From a bacterium HR15 (GTDB lineage Bacteria; Armatimonadota; Fimbriimonadia; Fimbriimonadales; GBS-DC), in contig BEHR01000001.1 in NCBI GenBank assembly GCA_002898555.1, positions 62,001 through 126,000 on the forward strand: a DNA stretch of 64,000 nt. Reading direction: 5' to 3'. The position numbers and the translations under genes were made by a program. The notes below the pieces were generated by a model. It ran no database searches. It saw nothing but the letters and a program-made list of their open reading frames with translations, and had not been told where the DNA came from. Position 1 is the first letter of the stretch, and each line of letters starts with the position of its first letter. This document shows, in pieces, positions 8,135-15,568 of this stretch.

Positions 8135-9098
8135 ACTCTTTCGTGAGGCTTTGCGTGAAGCATTGATTGAGGAGATGGATCGGGACGAGCGCGTGTTCCT
8201 GATGGGCGAGGACATCGGACGCTATCAGGGCAGCTTTCGCGTGACGGAAGGGCTGTTCCAGAAATATGGTCCCCAGCGCGTGTGGGATACGCCTATCTCG
8301 GAACCAGGCTTTATCGCGATCGCGATTGGCGCCGCCATCGAAGGGTTGCGCCCCGTCGTGGAGGTGATGACCTGGAGCTTCGCTTTTTTGGCGATGGACC
8401 AGATTGTCAACCACGCTGCGAAAATTTTGTATAAATCGGGCGGAGCGTGCCCTGTGCCGTTGGTCATCCGTGGTCCCGCCGGACCTGGCAGGCAGCTGGC
8501 AGCGCAGCACTCGCACAGTTTCGAGCTGTGGATGGCGCATGCGCCCGGCTTGAAGGTGGTGCTGCCCTCGACCCCGGCCGATGCCAAGGGGCTGCTCAAA
8601 ACCGCCATTCGGGATAACAACCCCGTGATGTTCATTGAACACCCGCAGCTCTATCTCACGCGCGGCGAAGTGCCCGAAGACGAATATACCATCCCGCTCG
8701 GCGTAGCCGACATCAAGCGACAAGGGCGCGATGTGTCCGTCATTACCTATTCGCGTGGCGTGCTGGTGGCACAACAGGCTGCCGAACGCCTGCAACAAGA
8801 GGGCATCGAGGTGGAGATTATTGACCTGCGCACGCTTGTGCCCTGCGACTGGGATACCGTGTTCAATTCCATCCGCAAGACGCATCGGGCAATCGCCCTG
8901 CATGACGACTGGCGCTATGCGGGCTTCGGGGCGGAAATCGCGGCACAAGTTCAGGAGCATGCCTTCGACTGGCTGGACGCGCCCGTGCTGCGCGTCGCCG
9001 GTGCCGATGTGCCCATGCCTTACAACAAGCACCTGGAGCGCGCGGCATATCCCCAAGTAGAAGATGTCATTACGGCGGTCAAGCAGGTGCTGGCATAG
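8124..9098 (+). CDS. pdhB: Pyruvate/2-oxoacid dehydrogenase E1 component, beta subunit
   Basis: 324 residues, full length. Partner of E1 alpha. Motifs: FLMGEDIGRYQGSFRVTEGL, DTPISEPGFIAIAIGAA, EVMTWSFAFLAMDQIVNHAAK, and the C-terminal transketolase-like domain (VSVITYSRGVLVAQQAAE, EIIDLRTLVPCDWDT). Ribosome-binding site TGGAGG lies 6 bases before the ATG, inside the end of the PIN gene. E2 follows after 12 bases. Confidence 0.93.
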   Translation: MAIKLFREALREALIEEMDRDERVFLMGEDIGRYQGSFRVTEGLFQKYGPQRVWDTPISEPGFIAIAIGAAIEGLRPVVEVMTWSFAFLAMDQIVNHAAKILYKSGGACPVPLVIRGPAGPGRQLAAQHSHSFELWMAHAPGLKVVLPSTPADAKGLLKTAIRDNNPVMFIEHPQLYLTRGEVPEDEYTIPLGVADIKRQGRDVSVITYSRGVLVAQQAAERLQQEGIEVEIIDLRTLVPCDWDTVFNSIRKTHRAIALHDDWRYAGFGAEIAAQVQEHAFDWLDAPVLRVAGADVPMPYNKHLERAAYPQVEDVITAVKQVLA

Positions 9099-9110
9099 GA
9101 GGGAGAAACG

Positions 9111-10379
9111 ATGCAGACGGTGATCATGCCCAAAATGGGCGATGCGATGGAGGAAGGCACGCTGGTACGCTGGCTCAAACAGGAGGGCGAAACGGTGCAA
9201 GAGGGCGAGCCAATCGCCGAAATTGCGACCGACAAAGCAACCATCGAACTCGAAGCGCCCGCATCGGGCATCCTGCGCGGCATTCGTGTGCCAGAGGGCG
9301 CAACCGTGCCCATCAACACACCACTTGCCTACATCCTTGCCGAGGGCGAGACACTCCCCGAAGAAGGCAAACACGACGGCAAAGCGATACGGGAGGGCGA
9401 GGCGCCCGCTGAGCCGAAACTTTCTTTGGCGGAGACGCCGACGCGGCGAATGGAGAGCGAGGCGCCCTCCGAGCCGAAACTACAGGTGGAGGAACGCATT
9501 AAAGCCTCGCCGCTGGCGCGTAAAATCGCGCAAGAACATGGCATCGACCTGCGCTTGATCCAGGGCACCGGACCACAAGGGCGCATCGTGGAGCGCGATG
9601 TGCTTGCCTATCTCGAAGCCGTCCGCGCACCCCAGCCCGCCGCACCTGTCGTCGCGCCGCCCGTGGCTGCCCCAGCGCCCGCACCCGCTGCCGCCGCCCG
9701 TACTGAACCGTTGAACCGTCTGCGCCAGATTACCGCCCAACGCATGACCGAAGTCAAACAGACCGTCCCCCACTTCTACCTCACGATGGAGATCGATATG
9801 GAGGAAGCACTTGCCCTCCGCGCCCGGCTCAACAGCCTTGATGAGAGCCTGCGACTCAGCGTGAACGATATGATTGTCAAGGCATGTGCGGTCGCGCTGG
9901 AGAAACATCCACTGGTGAACGCCTCCTATCGCGAGGGACAGATTGTCTATCCCGACGGCATCCATATCGGCATCGCGGTGGCGGTGGAAGAAGGTTTACT
10001 GGTGGCAGTCGTGCGCCACTGTGAGGGCAAATCGTTGGCGCGTATCGCACAAGAGGCGCAACAACTCATCCAAAAAGCGCGTGAAGGTAAGCTGCTGCCC
10101 GATGAGATGACGGGCAACACCTTCACCGTGTCCAACCTGGGCATGTTTGATATCGATGAGTTCGCGGCAATCATCAACCCGCCCGCCAGCGCGATTCTGG
10201 CGGTTGGCGCGGTGAAAAAGCAGCCAGTGGTCATGGAAGACGGTTCTATCCAGCCCCGTGCCCGCATGAAGGTCACTCTCTCCTGCGACCACCGCATTCT
10301 GGACGGCGCGACAGGCGCCCGCTTCCTGCAGGAGCTGAAACGAGTGCTGGAAAACCCCATCTTCTTGATGGTCTATTAA
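9111..10379 (+). CDS. pdhC: Dihydrolipoamide acyltransferase (E2)
   Basis: 422 residues. Core of the 2-oxoacid dehydrogenase complex, moving the acyl group from lipoate to CoA. Residues 1-80 form one lipoyl domain with the lipoylated Lys in EIATDKATIELEAP; the E1/E3-binding domain is about 125-165 (KASPLARKIAQEHGIDLR); an Ala/Pro-rich linker follows; the catalytic domain ends with DHRILDGATGARFLQEL (His and Asp of the active site). The linker after the lipoyl domain contains two repeat-derived peptides, EGEAPAEPKL and ESEAPSEPKL. RBS AGGAGGGAG lies before the ATG. Confidence 0.94.
   Translation: MQTVIMPKMGDAMEEGTLVRWLKQEGETVQEGEPIAEIATDKATIELEAPASGILRGIRVPEGATVPINTPLAYILAEGETLPEEGKHDGKAIREGEAPAEPKLSLAETPTRRMESEAPSEPKLQVEERIKASPLARKIAQEHGIDLRLIQGTGPQGRIVERDVLAYLEAVRAPQPAAPVVAPPVAAPAPAPAAAARTEPLNRLRQITAQRMTEVKQTVPHFYLTMEIDMEEALALRARLNSLDESLRLSVNDMIVKACAVALEKHPLVNASYREGQIVYPDGIHIGIAVAVEEGLLVAVVRHCEGKSLARIAQEAQQLIQKAREGKLLPDEMTGNTFTVSNLGMFDIDEFAAIINPPASAILAVGAVKKQPVVMEDGSIQPRARMKVTLSCDHRILDGATGARFLQELKRVLENPIFLMVY
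9393..9480 (+). repeat. Two in-frame copies of dispersed repeat A in the E2 gene
   Basis: Copies at 9393-9420 and 9453-9480, each running from GGAG-GCGAG to GAGCCGAAA, related to the repeats at 3316 and 32981. They encode EGEAPAEP and ESEAPSEP within the flexible linker behind the lipoyl domain. Confidence 0.75.
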
Positions 10380-10570
10380 GAGGGTGTTCGAAAAATCCGA
10401 AAGCCCTCACCCCCCAGCCTCTCTCCCAGAGGGCGAGGGGAGTTGAGGACGAGCTTCCCGGCGAGCCGAAAGCCCTCATCTCCAGCCCATCTCCCGCACG
10501 CGGGGAGGAAGATAGCCCCTCCAGAACCCTCCACGCACGCGGGGAGGGTACAGACGCTGCGTTCGGCGGC
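10380..10570. repeat. Intergenic repeats C, D and A fragment
   Basis: Directly after the pdhC stop: GAGGGTGTTCGAAAAA at 10380-10395 (type C), the 39-bp type D repeat at 10404-10442, a GGCGAGCCGAAAG fragment of type A at about 10463, then two CACGCGGGGAGG blocks near 10500 and 10535. No gene seen here. Confidence 0.75.
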
Positions 10571-10580
10571 ACCCCTCTGG

Positions 10581-10586
10581 TATAAT
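10581..10586 (+). promoter_or_regulatory. -10 box upstream of the DUF4139 gene
   Basis: TATAAT in the context CTGGTATAATTCTGG, 34 bases before the ATG at 10621. Confidence 0.6.
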
Positions 10587-10620
10587 TCTGGAACAAGCCT
10601 GCATGGGCGGGAGACACGAT

Positions 10621-12735
10621 ATGGAACATGGCGTTTTCACGGTAGCGATGCTTGCGCTGGCTCTGTGTGCAGTGGCACAGACGGAACAAACTTTGCCCGT
10701 CACGCGCGTCGTGCTGTTCCGCAGCGGCGTGGGCTATATCGAGCGCGTGGGCACGGTGGAGGGCAACACCGCATTGACCTTGATGCTGCGCGAACCCCAG
10801 ATGAACGACCTGCTCAAATCGCTGGTGCTGATCGATCTGGATGGCGGACGCATTCAGCCTGTGCAGTACACCCCGCGCGATCCGCTCAGCCGTACACTCG
10901 CCTCTTATGCCATCAACATCGCCGATAACCCCTCGCGCGCGGAGCTGCTGCAACGCTTGCGTGGGATCCCTGTTGAGCTACGGCTGAACCGAGCGATGGA
11001 AGGGGCGGAGGTAACGGTACAAAAAGAGACCTCCAGTCCTCCCTCAAATCCCCCAGCCGAATGGCAACTGCCACGATACATCTTCACGATACGGGGCACT
11101 ATTCTCAGTGTGGAGAGCCAGACGGTACGCATCGGCGAACCGCTTGACAAAAAGCCTGAACAGCGCGAGGAATATTTTCTCAATCTCTTGACCGAACAAG
11201 GGGTTCAGACGGTGCCGCTTTCCTTTGTGGCGAGCTTTCGCCTGCTGGATGAACGGCTTCAGCGTGAATTGACCAGCGCCCTGCAGACACTCGCCAGCGG
11301 GTTGGACAACACGCGCAAGGCGGTCGAACTGCGCTTCGAGGGCAAGGGGCGCAGGCGCGTGCTGGTCGGCTACCTTATGGAGATGCCCCTCTGGAAGATG
11401 ACCTATCGCCTCGTGCTGCCCGAAGAGGGCGAACCCCTTCTGCAAGGCTGGGCGATTGTCGAAAACACCACCGACGAGGACTGGCACAATGTGCAGGTCT
11501 CGCTTGTCTCCGGCAGACCCATCAGCTTTATTCAGAATCTGTACGAGCCGTTTTACCTCCGGCGTCCGGTCATTCGCCCCCCTGTGGAAGAGTGGCTGCT
11601 TCCTTTTGTCCCAGAAGCCGAGTACCCTGCAGAGGCGGGCAAGGGAGTGGGTGGTGCTGCAGCTGATTTTGCGCGTGCGCCTGCGCGGAAGGCGGCGCCT
11701 GGGGCACCACCTGTGCCAGAACTGGGCGAAAGCATGGAGGCGATGCAGCGCAGCGTGCAGGAAATGGCAGTCGGGCAGGAGCGAGGGGCACTGTTCGAAT
11801 ATCGCATCCAGATACCCGTCTCCATCGCGCGACAACAGTCGGCGATGCTCCCCGTCATCAACCAGAATGTTCAGGCGGAACCCGTCTCCCTCTATAACCC
11901 CAGCAGGCATGCTGTCCATCCCTTCTTTAGCGTGCGCCTGACCAACACCACCGACCTGACCCTGATGGAAGGTCCCGTGACGGTTTACTACGGCGATTCC
12001 TATGGCGGGGATGCCCTCATGGACACGGTAGAGCCGAAGGGCGAGCGCATCCTCACCTACGCACTCGATACCGGTGTGGAAGTTGCCCGTGAACTGCAGG
12101 ATATGCAGACTAAGATACTCACGCTCAAGATTGTCAAAGGAGTGTTGCATCAGCAGGTCAAGCAACAACGCATTAACCGCTATACGCTGAACAACCGCGA
12201 TCGGCGGGCGCGCCTTGTCCTGGTCGAACAACCTTATGAAGGCGAATGGAAACTGGTGGAACCCTCGCGGGCGGAACGCACGCGCAGTTTCTATCGCTTC
12301 CGCGTGCAGGTCGCGCCTCACAAAACCGCAACGCTGCAGACCTTGGAGGAGCGCATCATAGAGCAGCGCTATGCCCTGCTAAATACCGACGACGATACCA
12401 TCCAGGTGCTGCTCCGCAACGCCCAAGCCAGCGAGGCGGTGCGCCGCGCATTGGAGGAGATTATCCACCGTCGCAAGCAGATTGCCGAATTGCAGACGGC
12501 GATTCGCAACCAACAGGAGCAAATTCAGGCGATCGAGCGCGACCAGGAACGCATCCGCGCAAACATGCGCGAGCTGGATCGCGCGTCCGACCTCTACAAG
12601 CAGTATGTGCAGAAGCTGACCCAGCAGGAGCGCGAGTTGGAAGAGGCACGCCGCGCCATCGCGGGCTTGCAGAAGCAACTTCAAGACGCCCAGCGCGCCT
12701 TGACCGAGTACATTCAGAATTTGGCGATTGAGTGA
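10621..12735 (+). CDS. Exported DUF4139-type protein with coiled coil
   Basis: 704 residues. A signal peptide (FTVAMLALALCAVAQ) precedes LPVTRVVLFRSGVGYIER, typical of DUF4139-family proteins. The middle has WKMTYRLVLPEEGEPLLQGWAIVENTTDEDW, the core DUF4139 signature, and the last 130 residues form a Gln/Glu/Arg-rich coiled coil. The ATG at 10621 is preferred over 10603 because the signal peptide begins there and GGGAG lies just upstream. Function is unknown; members are secreted or periplasmic and beta-rich. Confidence 0.8.
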   Translation: MEHGVFTVAMLALALCAVAQTEQTLPVTRVVLFRSGVGYIERVGTVEGNTALTLMLREPQMNDLLKSLVLIDLDGGRIQPVQYTPRDPLSRTLASYAINIADNPSRAELLQRLRGIPVELRLNRAMEGAEVTVQKETSSPPSNPPAEWQLPRYIFTIRGTILSVESQTVRIGEPLDKKPEQREEYFLNLLTEQGVQTVPLSFVASFRLLDERLQRELTSALQTLASGLDNTRKAVELRFEGKGRRRVLVGYLMEMPLWKMTYRLVLPEEGEPLLQGWAIVENTTDEDWHNVQVSLVSGRPISFIQNLYEPFYLRRPVIRPPVEEWLLPFVPEAEYPAEAGKGVGGAAADFARAPARKAAPGAPPVPELGESMEAMQRSVQEMAVGQERGALFEYRIQIPVSIARQQSAMLPVINQNVQAEPVSLYNPSRHAVHPFFSVRLTNTTDLTLMEGPVTVYYGDSYGGDALMDTVEPKGERILTYALDTGVEVARELQDMQTKILTLKIVKGVLHQQVKQQRINRYTLNNRDRRARLVLVEQPYEGEWKLVEPSRAERTRSFYRFRVQVAPHKTATLQTLEERIIEQRYALLNTDDDTIQVLLRNAQASEAVRRALEEIIHRRKQIAELQTAIRNQQEQIQAIERDQERIRANMRELDRASDLYKQYVQKLTQQERELEEARRAIAGLQKQLQDAQRALTEYIQNLAIE

Positions 12736-12771
12736 TGCCGTCCCGCTTACCGTTTCGCAATTGCCTGCGGG

Positions 12772-12777
12772 TACAAT
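12772..12777 (+). promoter_or_regulatory. -10-like box, leaderless start
   Basis: TACAAT in CGGGTACAATTTAAGC, 6 bases before the ATG at 12784, with no Shine-Dalgarno between. Confidence 0.5.
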
Positions 12778-12783
12778 TTAAGC

Positions 12784-13509
12784 ATGGTGCAGCATCGGGT
12801 TGTGGGGATGGATCCGTATATTGAGGCGCAACGCTGGCGCGGCTTCCATGCCAACATGATTGTCGCGATTCAAGAGGCGTTGATGCCCCAGCTGCTGCCG
12901 AAGTATGCGGTAGATATCGAAGAGCGGGTCTACATCGAAGAAGAATCCAATGGGACGCAGTACCGCCAACTACTCTACCCCGATGTGGCAGTAGAAGCCG
13001 TTCAGGCAAACGCGCCATACCCTGGGGGCGGTGCCACGGTAACAACTGAACCCGCCATGCTGACTGTGCCGATTCTTGCAGAGCACCGAGAACGCTTTCT
13101 GCAAATTTACACCCTTTCCGAACGCCAACTGGTGACCGTTATCGAACTGCTCTCACCTACCAATAAACGCCCAAACTCGCTGGGAAGAGCGGAGTACCTC
13201 GACAGACGTCAACAGCTTTACCGTGCAGGCGTGAATCTTGTGGAAATCGATCTGTTGCTGCAAGGCGAACGACTGCCCACTCAGGAGCCTCTACCTGAAG
13301 GCGATTACTATGTGTTCGTTGCACGCAGCCATCGCCTGCCGAAGGTAGAGGTCTACTACTGGAAATTAGGGCAGCCACTGCCTCAAATTCCTGTGCCACT
13401 GCTACGCGACGATCCTGATGCATGGCTAAACTTGCAAGAGATCTATGAGCAGGTCTACGCCCGCGTCCGCTATGATTTGCAGCTCGATTTCTCGCAACCG
13501 CTGCGCTGA
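12784..13509 (+). CDS. DUF4058 family protein
   Basis: 241 residues. The N-terminus GMDPYIEAQRWRGFHANMI and the internal RHxxVTVIELLSPTNKR-like region (ERQLVTVIELLSPTNKRPN), followed by RAGVNLVEIDLLLQGER, are typical of DUF4058, a family common in cyanobacteria and other environmental bacteria. Its conserved acidic residues suggest a nuclease-like fold, but no function is established. Soluble, no signal peptide. Single gene with its own promoter-like box. Confidence 0.8.
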   Translation: MVQHRVVGMDPYIEAQRWRGFHANMIVAIQEALMPQLLPKYAVDIEERVYIEEESNGTQYRQLLYPDVAVEAVQANAPYPGGGATVTTEPAMLTVPILAEHRERFLQIYTLSERQLVTVIELLSPTNKRPNSLGRAEYLDRRQQLYRAGVNLVEIDLLLQGERLPTQEPLPEGDYYVFVARSHRLPKVEVYYWKLGQPLPQIPVPLLRDDPDAWLNLQEIYEQVYARVRYDLQLDFSQPLR

Positions 13510-13562
13510 GGCTATCCGAACAATTTGGGGAATGACATGCGACATGATAACCCTCAAATGCC

Positions 13563-14507
13563 TCACGCTCGTGGGTGAGACCTCTTATAGACCTCTTTCA
13601 GGCGTTCGAGGTTGACTTGGGTGTAAACCTGGGTGGTGGTGATGTCGCTGTGCCCTAAAAGCTCCTGCACCGCGCGCAGGTCTGCCCCACCACTGAGCAG
13701 ATGTACGGCGAATGAGTGGCGTAGCGTGTGCGGGGTCACATTTTTGGTGATGCCTGCGCTCGCGGCATAGAGCTTGATCTTGTTCCAGAAGGCGATTCGG
13801 CTCAGTGGACCGCCACGCTCGTTGAGGAACACGCAGTCGGACCTTTCCCGCTTGGGATACAACTTCGGGCGCGCTTCGCTCAGATACCGCTGCAACCAGT
13901 AGGTGGCGGTCTCGGTGAGCGGTACCAGCCGCTCGCGACCGCGCTTGCCCTGAACCCGTATCACCCGATCCGCAAGGTTCAGTTGCTCCATGCGCAGCCC
14001 CAGCAGCTCCGACACGCGCAGCCCTGTGGCATACATCACCTCCAGCATCGCGCGGTCGCGGATGCCGAGCGGGTTGTCCAAAGGAGGCTGCAACAGCAGG
14101 CGACGCACCTCGCTGGGCGTGAGCGTGTTCGGCAGGGCGCGATGGGGGCGCGCACGCTCCAACGCTTCGGGGGGCTCCTCCGAAAGCGTTCCGCGTCGAT
14201 GGAGATAGCGCAGAAAGGCGCGTGCCGCGCTCAGCTTGCGGGCGACGCTCGATTCGCTCATCGAACGGCGGCGCAGGTAATAGATAAAGCCCTCCCACAG
14301 GCTCGCATCCCACCGCGCCGGCTCCAAGCGGTCCGCACGCGCGAGATAGTCCACAAACTGGTTCAAATCCACGGCATAGGCGTTCAGCGTGTGTGGCGAT
14401 AACTGCCGCTCCCGCCTCAGATAGTCCAGAAAACTGTCAACCCATTCCTCCCACAAGGCGCGCACACAAGCGCGATTCGTACCCCTTGCACGATTTCCTG
14501 CATCCAT
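13563..14507 (-). CDS. xerD: Tyrosine recombinase XerC/XerD
   Basis: 314 residues. Resolves chromosome dimers at dif. The N-terminal SAM-like domain (WVDSFLDYLRRERQLSPHTLNAY) is followed by the catalytic domain with Arg in ATGLRVSELLGL, Lys in VQGKRGRERLVPL, His and Arg in HTLRHSFAVHLL, His in LLGHSDITTTQ, and Tyr in VYTQVNLE. All catalytic residues are present. XerC and XerD cannot be told apart here. The first 20 residues look non-conserved, so the start may be nearer WEEWVDSFLDYL. Stand-alone: no integron or phage genes nearby. Confidence 0.9.
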   Translation of the reverse strand: MDAGNRARGTNRACVRALWEEWVDSFLDYLRRERQLSPHTLNAYAVDLNQFVDYLARADRLEPARWDASLWEGFIYYLRRRSMSESSVARKLSAARAFLRYLHRRGTLSEEPPEALERARPHRALPNTLTPSEVRRLLLQPPLDNPLGIRDRAMLEVMYATGLRVSELLGLRMEQLNLADRVIRVQGKRGRERLVPLTETATYWLQRYLSEARPKLYPKRERSDCVFLNERGGPLSRIAFWNKIKLYAASAGITKNVTPHTLRHSFAVHLLSGGADLRAVQELLGHSDITTTQVYTQVNLERLKEVYKRSHPRA

Positions 14508-14525
14508 CCGCCCTCAAAACACCCA

Positions 14526-14581
14526 ACGGCTCGGCAGGCAGCCCCGCCCCCAAACGAGCCGCGTGAATTTTCGAACACCCT
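14526..14581. repeat. Composite A-C repeat
   Basis: ACGGCTCGGC at 14526, a second GAGCCGC block, then TTTTCGAACACCC to 14581. The same order, ending in TTCGAACACCC, occurs at 55837-55892, so types A and C can form one unit. Confidence 0.7.
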
Positions 14582-14626
14582 TCTATATGGTAGACTCTAA
14601 TGATGACAGGTACATAGGAGGATGAA

Positions 14627-15499
14627 GTGGAACCTATATCGACCTTCATTATCGGAACTGTGATTGGCGGCATCGTGAGCAACCGAGCCGACGCTATGTT
14701 CTGCCAGGTTTTGCAAGCGGTGCGTGAACGCCTCAAGCAGGGCGGTAAACCGGTGAACCATGACCTGCAGAAAGCAGTGCGCAAAGCATACCTGCAGGCA
14801 ACGCTCGCCCTCATCGATGCCCGCCTGCGCGAGCTGGACATCGCGCCCAGCCTGTTGCAGCGTGATCTCCGCCATCTGTTCCGCTTGGCTGAAGAGCCGC
14901 GCCAACTGCTCAAAGCACGAGGCGAAATTCTGCGCGAACTCAAGCGGCTGCCCAGCGCGCCCTACATCCCACCATCATCCGAAGCCGAACAGCAAATCGA
15001 ACTACTGCTCCAGCCACGAGACGAAGCCGCACAAGGGCGCATAGACGAATTCAAGAAACGGCTCAAAGACCACTTGCAGCAAGAACTTCGCAGCAAATGG
15101 GGAGTGGAACCCTCCGAACGCCTGATCGACATGCTCCAGAGCGGCTGGCAAGAGGGCGAGCGGAGCGAATCCGTGACGCTGGACTGGTTTGACCTGCTGT
15201 GCGCCTTCTTCGCGGAAGAACTCAAGCAAAACAAGCGCGTTGCCCACATCTTCCAGAGCCAGCTGCTTGCCAATCTCGCGGTGGAGGGTGTCTCTATCGA
15301 TTACGGCGCGTTTACTCAACAACTGGAGCGGTTCGCAGGTCAGGCGATGGCACGGCTCCAGCAGATTGAACAAACGCTGGAGCAGCTGCGTCAGGAGCAG
15401 GCGGAAGGCTTCCAGGTTCTTCAGCAACGGCTCGACGAGTATTTGCCCGTCCTTATAGCGCACACAGAAACAATTCAGACGGTGTTGCAGACGCTCTAA
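14627..15499 (+). CDS. N-terminal part of a split STAND-type protein
   Basis: 290 residues from a GTG start with ATAGGAGG just upstream and a TAGACT box further up. The N-terminus has a weakly hydrophobic segment (STFIIGTVIGGIVSNRAD), then helical, Gln/Glu/Arg-rich sequence, ending in a coiled coil (MARLQQIEQTLEQLRQEQA). I recognise no named effector domain. The frame stops at TAA 15497-15499, but the same frame continues with coding-like sequence (LERQRRPLYEKYTGRELTQRA) straight into the NTPase gene, so this is probably the N-terminal third of one protein cut by a nonsense codon. Confidence 0.7.
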   Translation: MEPISTFIIGTVIGGIVSNRADAMFCQVLQAVRERLKQGGKPVNHDLQKAVRKAYLQATLALIDARLRELDIAPSLLQRDLRHLFRLAEEPRQLLKARGEILRELKRLPSAPYIPPSSEAEQQIELLLQPRDEAAQGRIDEFKKRLKDHLQQELRSKWGVEPSERLIDMLQSGWQEGERSESVTLDWFDLLCAFFAEELKQNKRVAHIFQSQLLANLAVEGVSIDYGAFTQQLERFAGQAMARLQQIEQTLEQLRQEQAEGFQVLQQRLDEYLPVLIAHTETIQTVLQTL

Positions 15500-15568
15500 C
15501 TGGAGCGGCAGCGTCGCCCCCTGTACGAAAAATACACGGGGCGGGAGCTGACACAGCGCGCCGAGCAA

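Noticed and set aside
8043-9374. Long frame antisense to pdhB (443 residues)
   Set aside because: Composed of shadow sequence of a well-supported gene; GC-rich DNA often keeps antisense frames open.
11044-12321. Long frame antisense to the DUF4139 gene
   Set aside because: Same reason; the + strand gene has signal peptide, RBS and promoter.
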